DNA of 64,000 nucleotides from Bradyrhizobium sp. CER78 (GCF_029846235.1 NZ_JARVWP010000007.1:310001-374000), one strand, 5' to 3'. Shown: positions 40,893 to 49,438, numbered from the stretch's first letter. Notes: generated from the sequence alone by a model not told the origin. Numbers and translations are program-made.

Positions 40893-43661
40893 TTAGGTCG
40901 TCGCCTCCCGCACGAGTTCCTCGGCCGCCTCGGCCAGAAGCTCGTCGGATGCTTCGCCATAAACTGACTCGCGGCCGATTTCCAGCAGCGCGGGGACGGC
41001 AAGCGGAGAAACGTGGTCGAGATCCTTGTGGGTGATTCGGCCGTAGATGCGCGAAAGCATGTCGCTGAGACGGCGCAGATCGAGCAATCCCGTGGCGGCA
41101 TCGCTGCGCGCGGCGCGCAACAGCACATGGTCGGCCTGGTGCTTGCGCAGCACGTCGTAGATCAGATCGGTAGAGAACAGCACCTGGCGGCGCGACTTCT
41201 CCTCGTCGGTGAAGCGGCGCGCGATCAGGCCGGAGATGATGGCGCAATTGCGGAAGGTGCGCTTCATCAACGCGGATTCCGCGAGCCACGCCTCGAGATC
41301 GTCGCCGAGCATATCGGGATCGAACAGCGCGTTGAGATCGAGCTTGCCGGTCCGGATCATGAAGGAGAGATCGCCGACGCCCCAGACCGCGAGCGCATAT
41401 TCATTGGCGACGAAGCCGAGCGGACGGGCGCGCGCCCGCTCCAGCCGCCGCGTCAGCAGCATGCCGAGTGTCTGATGCGCGAGCCGCCCCTCGAAGGGAT
41501 AGCAGACCAGATAATGGCTGCCGCCGCGTGGAAAGGTTTCCACCAGCAGCTCGCGCACCGCCGGCACCCGCGAAAACTTCCGCTGCAACGACAGCCAGTC
41601 ATGCACCTGATCCGGCAGCGCCTTCCAGGCACGGCTGTTGTCGAGCAGCCTGCGGACCCGCTCGGCGAGATAGGTCGAGAGCGGGAATTTGCCGCCCATA
41701 TAGGACGGTACTTTTGCATCTTTGTCATTGGCGCGAGAGACGTAGACCTGATCTTCAACCAAGGCCTCGTAGCGCACCACCTCGCCGCCAAAGACAAAAG
41801 TGTCGCCGGGCACCAGGCCCTCGATGAAGACCTCCTCGATCTCGCCCAGCATCCGGCCGCCGCGGGCGATCGCGCCGGTCGATCCGTGACCGCCGGCGCG
41901 CGAGCGCACCAGCCGCACCTTCAGCATGGTCTCCTCGACGATGGTGCCGACGTTGAGGCGATAGCTCTGCCGCACCTTGGGATTGGTGACGCGCCAGCGG
42001 CCCTGCTTGTCCTGCTTGATCCGCGCGAAACGCTCATACGTCTTCAGCGCGTAACCGCCGGTGGCGACGAAGTCGACCACGTCGTCGAAATCGGTTCGCG
42101 ACAGCGATGCATAGGGCGCCGCGGTCCTCACCTCATCATAGAGCTCGTCGGACAAAAACGGCTTGCCGCAGGCGCAGCCGAGCACGTGCTGGGCCAGCAC
42201 ATCGAGCGCACCTAGGCGCAGCGGCGGCGTGTCCTGCGCATTCTCGGCGATGGCATCGATCGCGACGGCGCATTCCAGCACCTCGAAGCGGTTGGCCGGC
42301 ACCAGCACGGCGCGCGAGGCCTCGTCGAAGCGGTGGTTGGCGCGGCCGATCCGCTGCATCAGCCGCGACGAACCTTTTGGCGCGCCGATATTGATGACGA
42401 GGTCGACATCGCCCCAGTCGACGCCGAGATCGAGCGAGGAGGTGCAGACCACGCCGCGCAGTTTTCCCGCGGCCATCGCGTCCTCGACCTTGCGGCGCTG
42501 CGCGACGTCGAGCGAGCCATGATGCAGCGCGATCGCAAGCCCGTCGTCGTTCATGCGCCAGAGATCCTGGAACAGCATCTCGGCCTGGCTGCGGGTGTTG
42601 ACGAACACCAGCGTGGTCTTGTTGCGCTTGATCAGCTCATAGACCTCGGGCAGCGCGTGGCGCGCGCTGTGGCCGGACCACGGCAGTCGTTCCCGCGTGT
42701 CGAGCATCTCGACCACCGGCGGCGCCGCGCCGCCCGCGGTGACGACGTCGGCGGATACGCTCGCGCCGCCCGGCTGCGGCACCAGGAAGCGCGCGAGTTG
42801 CTCAGGCTCGGCCACCGTTGCCGACAGACCGATAGCCCGCGCCTGCGGCGCGATGGTCCAGAGCCGCGCCAGCCCCAGCGACAGCAGATCGCCGCGCTTG
42901 GAGGTGACCAGCGCATGCAACTCGTCGAGCACGATGCGCTTCAGCGAGGAGAACAGAAACGGTGCGTCGTCGGAGGCGAGCAACAGCGCCAGTTGCTCCG
43001 GCGTGGTGAGCAGGATGTCCGGCGGATAGCGCCGCTGCCGCTGCCGCCGCGACACCGGCGTGTCACCGGTGCGGGTCTCGACCTTGATCGGCAGCCCCAT
43101 CTCGGCAACCGGCGTCTCCAAATTGCGCGCGATGTCGACCGCGAGCGCCTTCAGCGGCGAGATGTAGAGCGTATGCAGCCCGGAGCTGCGACGAACCGAG
43201 CGGCCGGTGGAGACAAAGGTCTTTCTTGGCTCCGCTGCGATCGCTGGTAGGGCTCCCTCCCCCCTTGCGGGGGAGGGTTGGGGAGAGGGGTAAGGCGTAT
43301 CGTTCGGACCAAGCGGCATACCCCTCTCCCGCCGCCCCCCGACGCGCAATTGCGCGTCAGAGGGCGTCGACCTCCCCCGCAAGGGGGGAGGTGGCGATCG
43401 AGTTTGTGTCTGCAGACTCGTTGCGCTCGCCTCCCCGCTCAACTCCACCAGCGTCGGCAAGAACCCCGCCAGCGTCTTGCCCGCACCGGTCGGAGCAATC
43501 AGCAGCGCGGAGCGTTCTACACGCGCCTTCGCCAGTAGCGCGAGCTGATGCTCGCGCGGCGACCAGCCGCGTGAGGTGAACCAGTCGCGAAACCGGCGCG
43601 GCAGGAGATCGGCCGTTTCCGACGGCGGGACGGAAAAGAGATCGAGCGTCGACACGCCCAA
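40893..43661 (-). CDS. Ligase-associated Lhr-type DEXH-box helicase with in-frame repeat insertion
   Basis: 922-residue superfamily 2 helicase of the ligase-associated Lhr-core group. Walker A is APTGAGKT (about 56-63), motif Ia LYISPLKALAVDIARN, motif II VLDELHAL, motif III GLSATVAEP, then TLVFVNTRSQAEMLF, SLDLGVDWGDVDLVINIGAP and QRIGRANHR (motif VI). A winged-helix and DUF1998-free C-terminal region follow. Residues about 88-138 do not look like helicase: they are the translation of a GC-rich palindromic repeat (43254-43393) lying between motifs I and Ia, and include PSPQPSPARGEGA. Without it the length is close to 870. Start TTG 43661 or GTG 43655. Upstream partner of pdeM. Confidence 0.93.
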   Translation of the reverse strand: MGVSTLDLFSVPPSETADLLPRRFRDWFTSRGWSPREHQLALLAKARVERSALLIAPTGAGKTLAGFLPTLVELSGEASATSLQTQTRSPPPPLRGRSTPSDAQLRVGGRRERGMPLGPNDTPYPSPQPSPARGEGALPAIAAEPRKTFVSTGRSVRRSSGLHTLYISPLKALAVDIARNLETPVAEMGLPIKVETRTGDTPVSRRQRQRRYPPDILLTTPEQLALLLASDDAPFLFSSLKRIVLDELHALVTSKRGDLLSLGLARLWTIAPQARAIGLSATVAEPEQLARFLVPQPGGASVSADVVTAGGAAPPVVEMLDTRERLPWSGHSARHALPEVYELIKRNKTTLVFVNTRSQAEMLFQDLWRMNDDGLAIALHHGSLDVAQRRKVEDAMAAGKLRGVVCTSSLDLGVDWGDVDLVINIGAPKGSSRLMQRIGRANHRFDEASRAVLVPANRFEVLECAVAIDAIAENAQDTPPLRLGALDVLAQHVLGCACGKPFLSDELYDEVRTAAPYASLSRTDFDDVVDFVATGGYALKTYERFARIKQDKQGRWRVTNPKVRQSYRLNVGTIVEETMLKVRLVRSRAGGHGSTGAIARGGRMLGEIEEVFIEGLVPGDTFVFGGEVVRYEALVEDQVYVSRANDKDAKVPSYMGGKFPLSTYLAERVRRLLDNSRAWKALPDQVHDWLSLQRKFSRVPAVRELLVETFPRGGSHYLVCYPFEGRLAHQTLGMLLTRRLERARARPLGFVANEYALAVWGVGDLSFMIRTGKLDLNALFDPDMLGDDLEAWLAESALMKRTFRNCAIISGLIARRFTDEEKSRRQVLFSTDLIYDVLRKHQADHVLLRAARSDAATGLLDLRRLSDMLSRIYGRITHKDLDHVSPLAVPALLEIGRESVYGEASDELLAEAAEELVREATT
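43254..43393 (-). repeat. Family D palindromic repeat inside the Lhr-type helicase gene
   Basis: CCCTCCCCCCTTGCGGGGGA then GGGTTGGGGAGAGGGGTA at one end, TACCCCTCTCCCGCC, GCGCAATTGCGC and CCTCCCCCGCAAGGGGGGAG at the other. The two ends are inverted copies. The reading frame stays open through the whole unit. The same family lies inside the DNA ligase gene (47885-48036), and intergenic relatives follow at 43738-43880. Confidence 0.85.
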
Positions 43662-43737
43662 GAGGTAGGCGGTTCAGGCGGTTTCGTCGAGGGCGGGACG
43701 AAAATGGCGGCAGGTGGCAAGGGCGGAGCTTTGTCCG

Positions 43738-43880
43738 CCCCCTCTCCCCGTCCTTCACGGGGAGAGGGTTGGGGTGAGGGGCTGCTTCCACGAGTGCCGG
43801 GCGCCGTGAGACCTGTACCCCCTCACCCGGATCGCATCTCGCGATGCGATCCGACCTCTCCCCGCAGGCGGGGCGAGGTG
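43738..43880. repeat. Palindromic repeat family D
   Basis: CCTCTCCCCGTCCTTCACGG then GGAGAGGGTTGGGGTGAGGG at the left; CCCTCACCCGGATCGCATCT, GCGATGCGATCC and CTCTCCCCGCAGGCGGGGCG at the right. It occupies the gap between the helicase start and the substrate-binding protein stop. A near copy is at 52089-52235. Confidence 0.85.
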
Positions 43881-43896
43881 AAGGACAGCGAGAGCC

Positions 43897-45123
43897 CTAC
43901 TCCGTCATCGGCTCCCCGGAGAGGTCCCAATCCTTGCCGTTGAAGATCGAGACGTAGAGCGTCTTCATCGGCGTGTAGTCGTCGGGCGTATAGCTGTAAT
44001 TGATGCCGTCGAGGAAATAGGGCGAGTGGAAACCGGCCAGCGTGGTGGCGTGCTTCAGCACGTTGGCGCGGGTCAGGTCGTCGCCGCAGCGGCGCAGGAT
44101 TTCGCCCATCGTCGCCGCCTGGCCGTAGCCGGCGAAGGCGATGGTGTTGTCGGGATCGATGTTCGGCAGGTACTTCTTGCGCAGCTCCTCGAACGCGACC
44201 ACGTCCGCATCCTTCTCATAGCGCGGCACGCCGACTTCCTTGTTGTAGCGGATCGCGACGATGTCCTTGGCGTTCTCTAACCCCGCCGCGCTCAGGATCG
44301 AGCGGCCGGTCGAGCCCGCCGACAACAGCTGCAACGGCTTCCAGCCGAGCTCGGCGACCTTGCGGATCGACTGCGACGTCGCCTTGCCTGTGGTGATGTT
44401 GTAGAACACGTCGGCGCCCGACTTCGACAGATTGATGAGCTGGGAATCGACCGTCGGATCGGTGAGATCGTAGGTCTGCTCCATGATCACCTGGGCCTTG
44501 CCGCCGGCATCGGCCAGCACCTTCTTGAATGGGCCGAGGAAGTCGCGACCGAAATCGTCGTTCTGGTAGAGGATGCCGATCTTGGCGTTCGGCTTCACGC
44601 TGACGACGTGCTTGGCAAGGATGCGCGCTTCGGTCGGATAGAGCGGCAGGCCCGCCATGGTCCATTTGAAGTTCTTCGGGTCGTTCCACTTCGAGGCGCC
44701 GGTGTTGAGCAGCAGCTGGGGAATACCCTTGGAATTGAGATATTTGTGCACGGCGGTCTGCGGCGCGGTGCCGAGCGAGCCGTAGAGCGCCAGCACCTCC
44801 TCCTGCTCGACCAGGCGCCGCGTCGCCTCGACGCATTTCGGCGCGCTGTAGGCGTCGTCCATGGTGAGGAATTTCACCGTGCGGCCGTTGATGCCGCCCT
44901 TGTCGTTCAGCATCTGGAAATGGGCTTCGCCGACGCGGCCGAGCACGCCATAGAGCGAGCCTGGGCCGGAATGCGGCACGGTCTGGCCGAGCTTGATCTC
45001 GGTGTCGCTCGCGCCCGGATCATACTTCTTGTCGGCAGCACGGACGAACGGCGCGGGCAGCACGGACGCTGCGATGACGGATAATGCAGTGGCGCCGAAT
45101 TCGCGCCGCGTATGTTTTTTCAT
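43897..45123 (-). CDS. ABC transporter substrate-binding protein, branched-chain amino acid type
   Basis: 408-residue periplasmic binding protein of the LivJ-like (type I) family. The N terminus MKKHTRREFGATALSVIAAS has the twin Arg and hydrophobic core of a Tat signal. The mature part shows the family pattern TEIKLGQTVPHSGPGSLYGV, NDKGGINGRTVKFLTMDDAY and VEQEEVLALYGSLGTAPQTA. The ligand may be an amino acid, amide or aromatic acid. The ATG at 45123 has GGGAGAG upstream. No permease or ATPase genes are adjacent, so it is an orphan binding protein, here placed between the two halves of the DNA repair module. Confidence 0.92.
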   Translation of the reverse strand: MKKHTRREFGATALSVIAASVLPAPFVRAADKKYDPGASDTEIKLGQTVPHSGPGSLYGVLGRVGEAHFQMLNDKGGINGRTVKFLTMDDAYSAPKCVEATRRLVEQEEVLALYGSLGTAPQTAVHKYLNSKGIPQLLLNTGASKWNDPKNFKWTMAGLPLYPTEARILAKHVVSVKPNAKIGILYQNDDFGRDFLGPFKKVLADAGGKAQVIMEQTYDLTDPTVDSQLINLSKSGADVFYNITTGKATSQSIRKVAELGWKPLQLLSAGSTGRSILSAAGLENAKDIVAIRYNKEVGVPRYEKDADVVAFEELRKKYLPNIDPDNTIAFAGYGQAATMGEILRRCGDDLTRANVLKHATTLAGFHSPYFLDGINYSYTPDDYTPMKTLYVSIFNGKDWDLSGEPMTE

Positions 45124-45266
45124 TGTGTCTCTCCCTGAGGCGCAAAGCTCTCGCATTCCGCCCAGCGCCGGGCAAGCGCGAAGTCACGGCTGTGTGGCGC
45201 AATGCCGCGTCACGGCAAATGCGTAGCGTGTAGACTCAAGTTTGGGGGTCGAAAGGATCGTGCTCT

Positions 45267-45428
45267 CATCCTCCCCTGGAGGGGGAGGATCGACGCGAAT
45301 GCAATGAGCGGCGAGGTGGGGTGAAGGTCTCTCCACTTCCGCGCTGCCCGTGTTGAGAGATCACCCCACCCCGCTTCGCATTTCGCTTCGCTCAATGCGA
45401 ACCGACCCTCCCCCTCCAGGGGCGGGTG
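45267..45428. repeat. GC-rich palindromic repeat, family D variant
   Basis: TCATCCTCCCCTGGAGGGGG then AGGATCGACGCG and GAGGTGGGGTGAAGGTCTCT at the left; AGATCACCCCACCCCGC and CCGACCCTCCCCCTCCAGGG at the right. CCTCCAGGGG/CCCCTGGAGG are the terminal arms. It fills the gap between the methyltransferase stop and the binding-protein start; apart from it I see only a likely binding-protein promoter region there. Confidence 0.78.
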
Positions 45429-45435
45429 AAGTGCT

Positions 45436-46362
45436 TCACGGCTTTACGGCGACGGCGACGAGCCCGGGTGCCGGAATGTTGTCCTCATTGCGCGCCGAGA
45501 GATCGTCGAGCAAGGCCAGTGTCAGCCCAGCGGCCGCAACGGTCGCCCGCACATAGGCTGCGCTGTGGGCGTAGCGCAGCCCCTCGCCGAGGAGGACGCC
45601 CTCGCCGTCGTGGGTCTCCGCCGTGAAGGCAAGCACGCCGCCCGGCACCAGCACGCGCGCGGCCTCGGCGAGCACGGGCGCGAGATCGGCAACATAGACC
45701 ATCGCATCCGCGGCAAGGATCAATTCGGCGCTGGCATCGGGTTTGGTCGAAATGCCCTTCAGCATGTCGTCGACTTCGAGCTCGGCATAAAGGCCCGTGG
45801 CGCGCGCCTTGTCGATCATGCGCGGCGACAGGTCGATGCCGATGAAGCTGTCGACATGCCGTGCGAACGCACCGGCCGCGAGCCCAGTGCCGCAGCCGAG
45901 ATCGATCGCACGCTTGAAGAACGCCGGCTTCTTCGCGGACGCGCGCACCGACAACACCGCCTTGAACAGCAGCGCCGGACCGCGATAGCCGAGATCACCG
46001 ACCAGCGCGGCCTCGAAGCGCGGCGCATATTGATCGAACAACGTCTGCACATAGCCTGGCGGCATCGCACCGACAGCCTCGACGCCGAGCTGCATCAGAT
46101 GCAGGCCGGCGCCGTGACGGTCCTCAGGATCGGTGTCGCGCGCGGCGCGGAACGCTGCGATCGCGGCGTCGCGCTGGCCGAGCTCGAGGCGGATCTTGCC
46201 GAGCGTGTACCAGGCGGACGTGAATTTCGGCACCAGCTCGATCGCCTGTTCGAGCAGCTCGGCGGCGGCCGGCAGATCGCCCTTCAATTGCAGGTCGCGC
46301 GCGAACTCGTAGCGGCGGTCGGCAACGAGGTCGCCAGAGGACAGAAACAGGCGCGGGGCCAT
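45436..46362 (-). CDS. TPR-containing class I SAM-dependent methyltransferase
   Basis: 308-residue protein. The N terminus carries two TPR-like units (ARDLQLKGDLPAAAELLEQA and SAWYTLGKIRLELGQRDAAI). The methyltransferase domain begins near residue 140: SAM-binding motif I is RAIDLGCGTGLAAGAFARHV, with the acidic IGIDLSPRMIDKARATG, and post-motif VLVPGGVLAFTAET. Substrate unknown; similar TPR-methyltransferases occur alone in many alphaproteobacteria. It ends at 45436 and is divergent from the exonuclease gene (gap about 130 bp). Confidence 0.9.
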   Translation of the reverse strand: MAPRLFLSSGDLVADRRYEFARDLQLKGDLPAAAELLEQAIELVPKFTSAWYTLGKIRLELGQRDAAIAAFRAARDTDPEDRHGAGLHLMQLGVEAVGAMPPGYVQTLFDQYAPRFEAALVGDLGYRGPALLFKAVLSVRASAKKPAFFKRAIDLGCGTGLAAGAFARHVDSFIGIDLSPRMIDKARATGLYAELEVDDMLKGISTKPDASAELILAADAMVYVADLAPVLAEAARVLVPGGVLAFTAETHDGEGVLLGEGLRYAHSAAYVRATVAAAGLTLALLDDLSARNEDNIPAPGLVAVAVKP

Positions 46363-46437
46363 TTTCTTTAAGGAACCAATCTTGTCTTAAGGATCTTGGC
46401 CGGGTGGCCATCCATCAAAGCATGGACTTTTTCCGGA

Positions 46438-46470
46438 GATGGATGCGCGGGTCAAGCCCGCGCCCGACGA
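46438..46470. repeat. Short GC-rich repeat upstream of the exonuclease
   Basis: GATGGATGCGCGGGTCAAGC then CCGCGCCCGACGA contains GCGCGGG/CCCGCGC arms. ATGCGCGGGTCAAGCCCGCG is a familiar intergenic motif in Bradyrhizobium-type DNA. It shows that the open frame upstream of the exonuclease start is intergenic sequence. Confidence 0.55.
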
Positions 46471-46496
46471 TTAGATATCGCGGAATCCATGCCTAT

Positions 46497-47585
46497 ATGC
46501 TCGTCATGCGCCCGCAAGACATCCTGATGCCCGTCCCGGCCGGGCTTTGCTGCAAGCCCGGCGGCTTCCACATCGATCCTGTCAGGCCGGTCGAGCGGGC
46601 CCTGATCACGCATGGCCATTCCGACCATGCGCGGGCGGGCCATGGCGCTGTTCTCGCGACCCAGGAAACGCTCGACATGATGCGGCTGCGCTATGGCGAG
46701 AATTTCGCCGGCGCGACGCAAGCCGTGGCCTATGGCGATGAGATCAGGCTCGGCGACGTCACGGTGTCGTTTCATCCCGCAGGGCACGTGCTAGGCTCCG
46801 CCCAGATCTCCGTCACCTGCAAGAACACCCGCATCGTCGCCTCCGGCGACTACAAGGATGCGCGCGATCCGACCTGTGCGCCGTTCGAGCTGGTGCCCTG
46901 CGACGTCTTCATCACGGAGGCGACGTTTGGACTGCCGGTGTTCCGCCATGGCGACGCCGCCGGTGAGGTGAACAAGCTGCTGGCGTCCGCAAAACTGTTT
47001 CCGGAGCGCGCGCACCTGGTCGGTGCGTACTCGCTCGGCAAGGCACAGCGCGTGATCGCGTTGCTGCGCGAGGCCGGCTACTACGCGCCGATCTATCTGC
47101 ATGGCGCGATGGAGAAGATCACTTACTACTATCAAGAGCGCGGCATTCCGCTCGGCGAGCTCCGGCCGGTGCGCGGCATGAAGAAGGCCGAGCTTGCCGG
47201 CACCATCACGCTGGCGCCGCCGAGCGCGACATCGGATGTCTGGACGCGGCGCTTCCCCGATCCGGTCACCGCCTTTGCCTCGGGCTGGATGCGCGTGCGC
47301 GCGCGGGCCCGGCAAGGCGGCGTCGAGCTGCCGCTGGTGATCTCGGACCATGCCGATTGGGACGGGCTGACGGCGACGATCGCCGCCACCGGCGCGGGCG
47401 AAATCTGGGTCACCCACGGCCAGGAAGACGCGCTGGTGCATTGGTGCAAGAGCAAGGGCCTCGCCGCGCGGCCGCTCGATCTGGTCGGCTATGGCGACGA
47501 GGACGAAGGCGAGACTGCGGCGGTGACCGGCGAGGCCCAGCCCGCCGGCGAGGCACAGCCCGTCGGCGAGACCAAGAAGCCATGA
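46497..47585 (+). CDS. Ligase-associated DNA damage response exonuclease (MBL/beta-CASP-like)
   Basis: 362-residue metallo-beta-lactamase-fold nuclease. The metal site is ALITHGHSDHARAGHGAVLA; next are VSFHPAGHVLGSAQISV and ASGDYKDARDPTCAPFELVP, with ITEATFGLPVF, all typical of SNM1/CPSF-like nucleases and of the ligase-associated exonuclease group. Later LPLVISDHADWDGL and EIWVTHGQED. The start is ATG 46497 or 46506 (MRPQDIL); upstream codons fall in a repeat. Its stop overlaps the ligase ATG by 4 bp. The C-terminal tail has an EAQPAGEAQPVGE repeat. Probably processes damaged ends for the ligase. Confidence 0.92.
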   Translation: MLVMRPQDILMPVPAGLCCKPGGFHIDPVRPVERALITHGHSDHARAGHGAVLATQETLDMMRLRYGENFAGATQAVAYGDEIRLGDVTVSFHPAGHVLGSAQISVTCKNTRIVASGDYKDARDPTCAPFELVPCDVFITEATFGLPVFRHGDAAGEVNKLLASAKLFPERAHLVGAYSLGKAQRVIALLREAGYYAPIYLHGAMEKITYYYQERGIPLGELRPVRGMKKAELAGTITLAPPSATSDVWTRRFPDPVTAFASGWMRVRARARQGGVELPLVISDHADWDGLTATIAATGAGEIWVTHGQEDALVHWCKSKGLAARPLDLVGYGDEDEGETAAVTGEAQPAGEAQPVGETKKP

Positions 47586-49438
47586 ACCGCTTCGCCGAGC
47601 TGCTCGACCGCCTCGCCTACGAGCCCGGCCGCAACAACAAGATCAGGCTGCTGGTCGGCTATTTCCGCGAGACCGAGGACCCCGACCGCGGCTACGCGCT
47701 GGCGGCGCTGACCGGCGCGCTGTCGTTCAAGCACGCCAAACCGGGCTTGATCCGCGATCTGATCACCGAACGCACCGACCCGGTGCTGTTCGGCTACTCG
47801 TATGACTACGTCGGCGATCTCTCGGAAACCGTTGCGCTGATGTGGCCGAAGGCTGGAGCAAATTACACCGAGCCTTTGCTGGGCCACCCCTCTCCCCAAC
47901 CCTCCCCCGCAAGGGGGGAGGGAGCCCAACCGTCGTGCTCACCTCACAGCGATGTTGAGGTGACTGACGTGGGTGAGGGACGCACCTGTGGACGGGTTCC
48001 CTCCCCCCTTGCGGGGGAGCGTGAGGGAGAGGGGTACCGCGGGCAAGACAGCAGTGAGATTCCGCGCACGCACAACAACCCACCTCCGCCAACCCTGACC
48101 GACGTCGTCACCACGCTGCGCACGCTCGGCAAGGCCGAGTTGCCGGCGCAGCTGGCGCGCTGGCTGGACGAGCTCGACGAAACCGGCCGCTGGGCGCTCT
48201 TGAAGCTCGTCACCGGCGCGATGCGGATCGGGATCTCGGCGCGGCTGGCGAAGACGGCGGCCGCCGCGCTCGGTGACAAGGATGCGCACGAGATCGAGCT
48301 GATGTGGCCCGGGCTGTCACCGCCCTATCTCGACCTGTTCGCCTGGCTCGAAGGCCGCGGCGACAAGCCTGTTAACAGCGATCCGACGCCGTTCCGCCCG
48401 GTGATGCTGGCGCATGCGATCGAGAACGCAGATTTCGCCAATCTCGACGCCGCCGACTTCAGCGCGGAATGGAAATGGGACGGCATCCGCGTGCAGGCAG
48501 TCGCCGGCCGCGACGCGCGCGGCCACATCCAGGCGCGGCTTTATTCGCGCACCGGTGAGGATATCACCGGCAGCTTCCCCGACCTCGTGCCGTCACTGCA
48601 CCTGCCCGGCGCGATCGACGGCGAATTGCTTGTGCTGCGCGACGGACGCGTGCAGACCTTCAACGTCTTGCAGCAGCGACTCAACCGCAAAGTCGTCTCT
48701 CCGAAGCTGATCAAGAAATTCCCAATTCATCTGCGCGCCTACGACCTGCTCGGTGACGACGAGAACGATCTGCGCGAGCTGCCGTTCACCGAACGGCGTG
48801 CGCATCTCGAAGCCTTCGTCGCCAAGCTCGGCGATCCACGCATCGACCTGTCGCCGACGGTCCCGTTCGCCAGTTGGGAAGAACTCGCTGCCGCGCGCGC
48901 CGATCCCAAGAGCGCAGGCGCGGGCGACGATGCCGACGCGGTCGAAGGCGTGATGCTGAAGCGGCGCGACGCGCCCTATCTGCCCGGGCGGCCGAAGGGC
49001 CCATGGTGGAAATGGAAACGCGATCCGCACATCATCGACGCCGTGCTGATGTACGCGCAGCGCGGCCACGGCAAGCGCTCGTCCTATTACTCCGATTACA
49101 CGTTCGGGGTCTGGACCCGTGGCGAGGCCGGCGACGAGCTGGTGCCGGTCGGCAAGGCCTATTTCGGTTTCACCGACGAGGAGCTGTTGCAGATCGACCG
49201 CTTCGTCCGCCGCAACACCACCGAGAAGTTCGGCCCGGTGCGGCATGTCGTGCACGAGCCGGATCAAGGGCTGGTGCTGGAAGTCGCGTTCGAGGGCTTG
49301 CAGCGCTCGCCGCGGCACAAATCCGGCGTCGCAATGCGCTTTCCCCGCATCAGCCGGCTGCGCTGGGACAAACCGCCGCGCGAAGCCGACCGGCTGGAGA
49401 CACTTGAACGGATGTTAATCTCCATGACAGGAAGTTAA
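47582..49438 (+). CDS. ATP-dependent DNA ligase of the damage-response module, with in-frame repeat insertion
   Basis: 618-residue ATP-dependent DNA ligase. The N-terminal DNA-binding domain begins MNRFAELLDRLAYEPGRNNK. The nucleotidyltransferase motif I is AEWKWDGIRVQ, with catalytic Lys near residue 298. Later motifs include GELLVLRDGRVQTFNVLQQR, EGVMLKRRDAPYLPGR and GPWWKWKRDPHIIDAVLM (motif V). The C-terminal OB domain ends with VAMRFPRISRLRWDK. This is the cisplatin/UV damage-associated ligase family. Residues about 101-157 are the translation of a palindromic repeat (47885-48036), including PSPQPSPARGEGA, between the helices ending ETVALMWPK and TDVVTTLRTLGK. Without it the protein is about 560 residues, near family length. 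Confidence 0.94.
   Translation: MNRFAELLDRLAYEPGRNNKIRLLVGYFRETEDPDRGYALAALTGALSFKHAKPGLIRDLITERTDPVLFGYSYDYVGDLSETVALMWPKAGANYTEPLLGHPSPQPSPARGEGAQPSCSPHSDVEVTDVGEGRTCGRVPSPLAGEREGEGYRGQDSSEIPRTHNNPPPPTLTDVVTTLRTLGKAELPAQLARWLDELDETGRWALLKLVTGAMRIGISARLAKTAAAALGDKDAHEIELMWPGLSPPYLDLFAWLEGRGDKPVNSDPTPFRPVMLAHAIENADFANLDAADFSAEWKWDGIRVQAVAGRDARGHIQARLYSRTGEDITGSFPDLVPSLHLPGAIDGELLVLRDGRVQTFNVLQQRLNRKVVSPKLIKKFPIHLRAYDLLGDDENDLRELPFTERRAHLEAFVAKLGDPRIDLSPTVPFASWEELAAARADPKSAGAGDDADAVEGVMLKRRDAPYLPGRPKGPWWKWKRDPHIIDAVLMYAQRGHGKRSSYYSDYTFGVWTRGEAGDELVPVGKAYFGFTDEELLQIDRFVRRNTTEKFGPVRHVVHEPDQGLVLEVAFEGLQRSPRHKSGVAMRFPRISRLRWDKPPREADRLETLERMLISMTGS
47885..48036 (+). repeat. Family D palindromic repeat inside the DNA ligase gene
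   Basis: CACCCCTCTCCCCAACCCTC then CCCCGCAAGGGGGGAGGGAG at the left, CCCTCCCCCCTTGCGGGGGA and GCGTGAGGGAGAGGGGTA at the right, inverted relative to each other. CAGCGATGTTGAGGTGACTG lies in the middle. Open in the ligase frame throughout. Close relative of the unit at 43254-43393. Confidence 0.85.

Noticed and set aside
43655..43720. Possible LexA (SOS) box upstream of the Lhr-type helicase
   Set aside because: GAAA-N6-GAAC is present on the minus strand, but the alphaproteobacterial box needs GAAC-N7-GAAC; spacing and sequence do not match.
46404..46496. 31-codon N-terminal extension of the exonuclease
   Set aside because: Lies in a GC-rich intergenic repeat unit and has no family similarity; start placed at 46497 or 46506.
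47357..47581. 75-codon upstream extension of the DNA ligase frame
   Set aside because: Overlaps the exonuclease gene in another frame; the ATG at 47582 overlaps the exonuclease stop by 4 bp and starts family-typical sequence.
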